A DNA stretch of 11,986 bases. Origin: an uncultured Gemella sp. (GTDB taxonomy: Bacteria; Bacillota; Bacilli; Staphylococcales; Gemellaceae). Location of the stretch: positions 1-11,986 of the forward strand of contig CAKMQO010000066.1 of the NCBI GenBank assembly GCA_927911695.1. The letters are read 5' to 3'. The position numbers and the translations under genes were made by a program. Each line of letters opens with the position of its first letter. Within the stretch, counting starts at the first letter, position 1. The notes beneath the pieces were generated by a model. That model did no database searches. It was given only the letters and a program-made list of their open reading frames with translations, and was not told the DNA's origin. This document shows positions 7,366 to 11,986 of this stretch, in pieces.

Positions 7366-8010
7366 TTATTTCAATATTAATAATTTTTCTAATTCTGGAT
7401 CAATAGTTCGCTCACCTCTTGCTGGAAGTTTATAACGCCCTAAATGAATTAGTTGATGATGTATTTTCCCCCAACTTTCCATAGGAAAAACACTCATAAG
7501 ACTCTTTTCTACTTGAAGCGGACTATCAGTTAATTCTGCTAATCCAAACATTTTTGCTACACGTTCAACATGTGTATCAACAGCAATAGCAGGGATATTA
7601 AATCCAACTGAAAGAACTACATTAGCAGTTTTTCTTCCTACACCAGGTAGTTTTTCTAACTCTTCTCTAGTCTGTGGAATTTTATAATCATAAACATCCC
7701 TTAACATATTTGCCATACCTACTATATTTTTCGATTTTGCTTTATATAGCCCTAGTGTTCGAATATACTTTTCTATATCCTCTACCTTTGCATCAGCATA
7801 ATCATCAATTGTCTTATAATTTTCAAATAATCCTACTGTTGCTCTATTTACGTATTCATCTTTACATTGTGCCGATAAGAGAACAGCAATAACCAACTCT
7901 AAGTTATTAGAAAAATCAAGTTCACACTCTACATCAGGAAATACTTTATCTAAGTACTCCATAACTTTTTTTGCTTTATTCTTTTTTTGTCTATTTGTTA
8001 AACCAGTCAT
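7366..8010 (-). CDS. nth: Endonuclease III-type DNA glycosylase/AP lyase lacking the [4Fe-4S] cysteines
   Basis: Nth removes oxidised pyrimidines and cuts the abasic site in base-excision repair. The 214-residue protein has the helix-hairpin-helix LPGVGRKTANVV (121-132) with catalytic Lys127, and AVDTHVERVAK with catalytic Asp145. The family usually ends in a cysteine cluster (C-x6-C-x2-C-x5-C) holding a [4Fe-4S] centre; here the matching stretch after HLGRY reads KLPARGERTIDPELEK with no Cys, and the only cysteines are at 29 and 49. Loss of some or all of these cysteines is known in other Firmicutes, so the enzyme is probably still active. The start overlaps the end of dnaD by 20 bases, the dnaD-nth pairing typical of Bacillales. 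The frame is intact. Confidence 0.93.
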   Translation of the reverse strand: MTGLTNRQKKNKAKKVMEYLDKVFPDVECELDFSNNLELVIAVLLSAQCKDEYVNRATVGLFENYKTIDDYADAKVEDIEKYIRTLGLYKAKSKNIVGMANMLRDVYDYKIPQTREELEKLPGVGRKTANVVLSVGFNIPAIAVDTHVERVAKMFGLAELTDSPLQVEKSLMSVFPMESWGKIHHQLIHLGRYKLPARGERTIDPELEKLLILK

Positions 8011-8514
8011 AACCTAAACTACTTCCACTTTCTGATTGTAAATCATTATTCACTTTATTGTTTAATATACCATTAACATAACAAATATTTTTAGATAAAG
8101 TTAATGCTTCATCAATTTGATGTTTTGTATATTGTTTTTCAAACCAAGAAGTAACGATATCAATCTCTTTAGAAGCTAATATCCTTCCGGTAACTCTCTC
8201 AACTAATTTCAATAAGTCACGTAATGTATAATAATCGTCCTTATTGTTAAATATTATGAAATTAATTTTACTTTCTGGTGATATAACTATGCTTCCTTTA
8301 TTAATTAAATTATCAAGCATAGAAAAAATTTCATTTTCTGATATGTTTGATTCATTCTTAAATAAATCTATTGAAAATGGTATTTCTCCTTGATTTGTCA
8401 AATAACTTATCTGAAGAAGAAACATAGCTTCCTCTCCAGATAAGTTATGAGTTTTATAATTCATTAAAAAATCAAGCATCAACTAAAAGACCTTTTATAT
8501 TGATTATTGATCAT
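7991..8514 (-). CDS. dnaD: DnaD replication initiation protein (probable frameshift near the start)
   Basis: DnaD helps DnaA and DnaB load the replicative helicase at oriC and at restart sites. The N-terminal winged-helix part (YKTHNLSGEEAMFLLQISYL) is followed by the DDBH2 domain around GRILASKEIDIVTSWFEK and the YVNGIL motif, ending YDWFNK; the position between asnS and nth supports the call. The uninterrupted frame is 7991-8482, opening with TTG-ATG and a weak AAAGG site. A better start is ATG 8514, which has AGGAG 7 bases upstream, overlapping the asnS stop; it reads MINNQYKRSF before hitting TGA. Adding one base near 8483-8488 joins the two into about 174 residues, so I take 8514 as the real start and suspect a missing base. 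Confidence 0.82.
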
Positions 8515-8523
8515 TTCAAACTC

Positions 8524-9810
8524 CTATGGTGTTAATCTGTTTAATAGACGTGGGAATGGCGCAGTTTCACGAACGTGTCCATTACCTGTAATCCAAGCTA
8601 CAGTACGCTCTAATCCTAACCCAAATCCAGCATGTTCTACAGAACCATATTTACGTAAATCTAAGTACCAACCATAGGCTTCAAGATTTAAATCATGTTT
8701 CTTAATATTTTCTAATAATTTATCATAATCATCAATACGTTGTGAACCACCAATGATTTCCCCGTATCCTTCTGGAGCGATTAAGTCTGCACAAAGCACT
8801 ACACCAGGCTCATTTGGATCTTCAATCATATAGAATGGTTTAATATCTAATGGCCAGTGAGTAATAAATACTGGTTTATTATAGCTGTTTGCGATAAATG
8901 TTTCGTGAGGTGCTCCAAAGTCATCACCATAATCAATATCATCAAATCCATTATCTTTAAGTAATTTAATAGCATCTTTATATTTAATACGTGGGAATTC
9001 TCCTCTAGCGTTTTCTAGAGCTCCTAAGTCACGACCAAGAACTTTAAGTTGTTCTTGACATTTTTCTAATACATCTGTCAGTAAGTGATTAACATAAGCT
9101 TCTTGTAATGCTAAACTTTCATCATGATTACAGAATGCCATCTCAGCTTCAATCATCCAGAACTCGATTAAGTGACGACGTGTTTTAGATTTTTCAGCTC
9201 TAAAAGTAGGCCCGAATGAAAATACTTTTCCAAATGCCATAGCTGTTGCTTCTAAGTATAGTTGTCCAGATTGAGAAAGATATGCTTCCTCATCAAAATA
9301 TTTAGTATTAAATAATTCTGTAGTTCCTTCTGGAGCAGAAGAAGTTAAGATTGGTGGATCTGTTTTTAAGAATCCTTCTTTTTCAAAGAAATCATATGTA
9401 GATTTAATAACTTGGTTTCTAATAGTTAATATAGCATGTTGTTTCTTAGAACGAATCCAGATATGACGGTTATCCGCTAAGAATTCTACTCCATGCTCTT
9501 TTGGTGTAATTGGGTAATCAATTGCTTCAGAGATTACTTCAAAGTCTTCAATCTCTAATTCAATACCAGAAAGTTCTCTTTCATTTTCTTTAATTAATCC
9601 TGTTACTTTTAATGAAGTTTCTTGTGGTAAGTGACGTAATTGTTGGTATCTTTCTTCACCTAAAGACTCTTTTAATGCGATAGCTTGGATAAACCCAGCT
9701 CCGTATCTAAGTTGGAAAAATGCAATTTTACCACTACTTCTCTTGTTAGCAATCCATGCACCAAGAGTTACTTTTTGACCTAGTTGTTCTTTTAAATTAT
9801 TAATATTCAA
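8524..9810 (-). CDS. asnS: Asparaginyl-tRNA synthetase
   Basis: AsnRS charges tRNA-Asn with asparagine in two ATP-driven steps. The 428-residue class IIb enzyme has an N-terminal OB-fold that binds the anticodon (about residues 8-95, with [11 protein letters not shown]), motif 2 in [16 protein letters not shown] (from about 203) and motif 3 [12 protein letters not shown] (395-406). I place the start at TTG 9810 because AGGAGGG sits 8-9 bases upstream; an in-frame ATG at 9849 would add 13 residues ([13 protein letters not shown]) that do not fit the family and would put that ribosome site inside the gene. No T-box leader is visible: the leader is too short. Dedicated AsnRS suggests Asn-tRNA is made directly. 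The frame is intact and the codon use is more G/C-rich than in its neighbours, as expected of a highly expressed gene. Confidence 0.96.
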   Translation of the reverse strand: MNINNLKEQLGQKVTLGAWIANKRSSGKIAFFQLRYGAGFIQAIALKESLGEERYQQLRHLPQETSLKVTGLIKENERELSGIELEIEDFEVISEAIDYPITPKEHGVEFLADNRHIWIRSKKQHAILTIRNQVIKSTYDFFEKEGFLKTDPPILTSSAPEGTTELFNTKYFDEEAYLSQSGQLYLEATAMAFGKVFSFGPTFRAEKSKTRRHLIEFWMIEAEMAFCNHDESLALQEAYVNHLLTDVLEKCQEQLKVLGRDLGALENARGEFPRIKYKDAIKLLKDNGFDDIDYGDDFGAPHETFIANSYNKPVFITHWPLDIKPFYMIEDPNEPGVVLCADLIAPEGYGEIIGGSQRIDDYDKLLENIKKHDLNLEAYGWYLDLRKYGSVEHAGFGLGLERTVAWITGNGHVRETAPFPRLLNRLTP

Positions 9811-9820
9811 CTTGAAGTCC

Positions 9821-9826
9821 CTCCTA
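9821..9826 (-). promoter_or_regulatory. Ribosome binding site that fixes a TTG start for asnS
   Basis: The minus strand reads AGGAGGGACTTCAAGTTG. This near-perfect Shine-Dalgarno sequence at normal distance from TTG decides the start against the upstream ATG at 9849. Confidence 0.85.
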
Positions 9827-9885
9827 ATTTTAATTAATATTATGTTCAAAATTTAAATTATCATAGTTATATAAAAACTATTTAT

Positions 9886-9894
9886 ATTATATCA
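9886..9894 (-). promoter_or_regulatory. Extended -10 promoter of asnS-dnaD-nth-lspA
   Basis: The minus strand reads TGATATAAT, giving a start near 9879 and a leader of about 70 bases. The -35 region is poor. A second TATAAT (plus positions 9962-9967) lies further upstream and could be an alternative promoter. The rest of the intergenic stretch from about 9900 to 10045 is very AT-rich and holds only the hairpin listed separately. Confidence 0.5.
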
Positions 9895-9985
9895 TAAAAT
9901 TACTATTTTTTAATTATGACTTTTAATTTTTAGAATTTAATGTTCTAAATCACGAAATACAATTATACAATCAAAAATATCTTTT

Positions 9986-10013
9986 AGGAAATACCTGTAT
10001 TCAAGTATATCCT
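9986..10013 (-). terminator. Weak hairpin between the exonuclease gene and asnS
   Basis: AGGATATAC and GTATTTCCT pair with one mismatch around a 10-base loop on the minus strand. A T run (ATATTTTTG) follows only after a spacer of about 8 bases, so this is at best a weak or leaky terminator for the upstream transcript. Confidence 0.3.
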
Positions 10014-10124
10014 TTGTTGCGTAACATCTACAAGCTAGACGATTATTATTTTTTTACTTCACTATATAACTCATTAAAATTATCTTTAATTGAAAAATTA
10101 AAGAATTTTATATAACTCTTTTTT

Positions 10125-11789
10125 TCAACGTTTACTAAAGTATAAATCTTTATATTTATTACTTTCAAAAATATATAATATTGATTCAGTACTTTTAGTT
10201 GTTAGTAACTCCTCGTCTCCATTACTATATATATATTTTACTTTAGATTTTAAATTCAAGTACTTATGTTTTTTAGAATGGATTATATTAATTAAAGATT
10301 TAACCTTCTTATCATTAACTACTGTAAGTTTTAAACTATTCTCTTGGTCAAGTACTACAAATTTATATGTATTTTTGGAATCCGTTAATACATTTCTTAA
10401 TTTTTTCATAAATTTATATGATATTGGTATCTCATCCTTATATTGTTTCATATCAACTAATATCGAATCAACATCTTGTAATATAAAACTTAAGCTATCA
10501 TTATATAAAAACAAACTCTCTGAAATATACATTTCATGGAGAAATTTCACCAAACCATCAATATTATTTCTTAAAATTTTAATATCTTTGTTTTTTAAAT
10601 TTCTAGATATAGCTACATTTAATTCCGTAATGGCATTTTTATAAAAATAATCTTTTGTGTTGATTGAATCTAATTCTCGACCGAGTATTTTTTTATGTTC
10701 GAATACAAAAGTATAATTTTTAAAAGTATCATTTTCTATTAAATACTCAATAGAATCATAGTTTGTTACAATATTCTTACATAGTTGAGCAGCTTTATTT
10801 TTTTCATCAAAATAATATGCTTTCGAACTAATAGCTACACCTTTTTTTATACCCTCTATGTACATTTTCTCAAGATATAACAAGTTTAATTCGGAAAAAT
10901 CACCCGTTTTTGTCTCTAATATCCATACATACAACTTGATTAACAATTTATCCAAATTCAAATCTTCTTTATTTGGGAAAAGAGAAAAAACATTAAGTGG
11001 AATATAAGAACTTTTCTTCTTCAAAATTACAAAATCTGTTATTTTAAATTTACTAACATAGTCGTCCTCATCAATTGATGAAAAAATTATAAACTTATCA
11101 TTATAACTAGTTTTTCTATTATCATATACTACTTTTCTAAAATCAACACCTTGATAATTTATAAATTCATCAGAATTAAATTTTACAGATTTAGCTTTAT
11201 TTCCACAAAATCTAGCAAATTTATACATACTCAGATCGATTTTCTCTAGAAGATTTTCTATTTTTTTATAATTATCTGTATTTATCTTAGATATTTTTCT
11301 AGCAATCTCTTTTAATAGTTTAACAGTAACCTTCACATCTATTGCAGCGTTGTGATATTGATCACCTGTATACAGGCCAAGAGAATTTGATAAATCAGAT
11401 AGTCTATAACTTGTTTGTGAGGGTAAGAATAATCTAGATAATTCTACAGTATCCAATGATAATTTAGCTTTATACGGTATTCCTACATCATGAAACCTCT
11501 TCTTCAAAATAACATAATCAGACGGCAAGCCATGACATACAAGTATATCTTCTTTAATATAATTAAATAATTCATGAGCTACATCTTCAAAAAAAGGTTT
11601 ATCATGTAACATTTCATTACTGATTCCTGTTAACTCAGTAACAAATGTAGAGACTTGTTTTTTCGGTTGAATATAATAATTAATCGACGAAATTTCTTTA
11701 AAATTTTCATCAAGCTTTGTTGCTGAAAATTGAATAATTTCTTTATCATCTGTTAACTCTATATCGACTACGCAAAATAATTTATTCAT
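10125..11789 (-). CDS. dinG: DEDDh 3'-5' exonuclease derived from DinG, with a decayed, truncated helicase region
   Basis: The first 170 residues of this 554-residue protein form a PolC/epsilon-type DEDDh exonuclease: VVDIELT (Asp9, Glu11), HGLPSDYVIL (Asp91) and HNAAID (His146, Asp151), all ligands present. The remainder still shows DinG landmarks in the right order: VILKKKSSYIPL (254-265) for the usual V-LKG-SNYLCL, LETKTGDFSEL (291-301), YYFDEKNKAAQLCKNIVTN (325-343) for the CFY-ARK-A--ADIVVTNH stretch, and TFVFEHKKI (360-368) for the DEAH box. The Walker A lysine loop is absent, DEAH is not conserved, the Fe-S cysteines are gone, and only about 185 residues follow where DinG has a whole second RecA domain (usual length about 900). 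The position between cca and asnS is that of dinG in Bacillales. ATG 11789 is preferred over GTG 11801 because GAGGTGA lies upstream. The true C-terminus may extend to 10046. Confidence 0.75.
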   Translation of the reverse strand: MNKLFCVVDIELTDDKEIIQFSATKLDENFKEISSINYYIQPKKQVSTFVTELTGISNEMLHDKPFFEDVAHELFNYIKEDILVCHGLPSDYVILKKRFHDVGIPYKAKLSLDTVELSRLFLPSQTSYRLSDLSNSLGLYTGDQYHNAAIDVKVTVKLLKEIARKISKINTDNYKKIENLLEKIDLSMYKFARFCGNKAKSVKFNSDEFINYQGVDFRKVVYDNRKTSYNDKFIIFSSIDEDDYVSKFKITDFVILKKKSSYIPLNVFSLFPNKEDLNLDKLLIKLYVWILETKTGDFSELNLLYLEKMYIEGIKKGVAISSKAYYFDEKNKAAQLCKNIVTNYDSIEYLIENDTFKNYTFVFEHKKILGRELDSINTKDYFYKNAITELNVAISRNLKNKDIKILRNNIDGLVKFLHEMYISESLFLYNDSLSFILQDVDSILVDMKQYKDEIPISYKFMKKLRNVLTDSKNTYKFVVLDQENSLKLTVVNDKKVKSLINIIHSKKHKYLNLKSKVKYIYSNGDEELLTTKSTESILYIFESNKYKDLYFSKR

Positions 11790-11817
11790 AAATTCTCTCA
11801 CCTCTCTTTCAAATCAT

Positions 11818-11986
11818 CTATATATTATCTCTTAAATTTGATAAAAAATCTAGTATATCTTTTTTATTATTATTTAACCTGTGAAGCAAGATATCTTTTT
11901 CTATGATAGAAACTACAGTTTTAATCCATGGACCAGGTTTTTTTTCAATATAATTTATAATTTCTTCAGATGTAATATCTATATCA
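11818..11986 (-). CDS. cca: CCA-adding tRNA nucleotidyltransferase, C-terminal fragment (starts beyond the window)
   Basis: The last 55 codons run clean to TAG at 11818-11820. The peptide includes SEEIINYIEKKPGPWIKTVV and ends FLSNLRDNI. The KPGPW-(I/V) motif, followed by a helix with an aliphatic/charged pattern and a short tail, matches the C-terminal tail domain of bacterial class II CCA-adding enzymes, which add or repair the 3' CCA of tRNAs. The catalytic head lies outside the window, so the call rests on this motif and on gene order (cca upstream of dinG and asnS in Bacillales). The stop is 28 bases before the exonuclease start, so the two are probably co-transcribed. Confidence 0.78.
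   Translation of the reverse strand, partial: DIDITSEEIINYIEKKPGPWIKTVVSIIEKDILLHRLNNNKKDILDFLSNLRDNI

Noticed and set aside
9811..10045. T-box riboswitch upstream of asnS
   Set aside because: The predicted leader is only about 70 bases, I see no T-box consensus and no terminator/antiterminator pair close to the start.

Overview
This is an AT-rich stretch (roughly 30% G+C by eye) from a low-GC Gram-positive bacterium. All genes lie on the minus strand. The protein set is of Bacillales type: a CCA-adding enzyme, a DinG-type exonuclease, asnS, dnaD and nth in that order, then lspA, then the fmt-rsmB-rlmN-stp-prkC block. Gemella is my best guess at genus, from the protein sequences and base composition, but I hold it loosely. 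Transcription runs from high to low coordinates.

Layout in transcription order: the 3' end of a CCA tRNA nucleotidyltransferase gene (cca, 11986 to 11818); a DinG-derived 3'-5' exonuclease whose helicase part is decayed and shortened (11789 to 10125, perhaps to 10046); a roughly 240-310 base intergenic region with an asnS promoter; asnS, dnaD, nth and lspA as a tight cluster ending in a strong terminator (6895-6860); ogt with its own promoter next to that terminator; then fmt, rsmB, rlmN, stp and prkC, mostly overlapping end to end, from an extended -10 promoter at about 6260 and ending in a terminator at 187-150; and the first 37 codons of uvrC running off the low end.

Functionally this is housekeeping DNA: tRNA maturation and charging (cca, asnS), initiator-tRNA formylation (fmt), rRNA and tRNA methylation (rsmB, rlmN), replication initiation (dnaD), DNA repair (nth, ogt, uvrC, the exonuclease), lipoprotein processing (lspA), and the Ser/Thr phosphatase-kinase pair (stp/prkC) that senses the cell wall. 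I found no CRISPR array, insertion sequence, phage gene, tRNA or rRNA, and no undescribed multi-gene system.

The most striking feature is that four genes (prkC, rlmN, rsmB, fmt) are broken as written, probably dnaD too and possibly the exonuclease. Nearly every break is a one-base gain or loss in a run of A on the coding strand, and in each case a conserved family sequence resumes in another frame. A homopolymer sequencing or assembly artefact fits better than true decay, because many independent conserved genes are hit and the sequence beyond each break is still well conserved. The most interesting biology is the DinG relative that has kept its nuclease residues but lost recognisable ATPase motifs, and an endonuclease III without its iron-sulfur cysteines.
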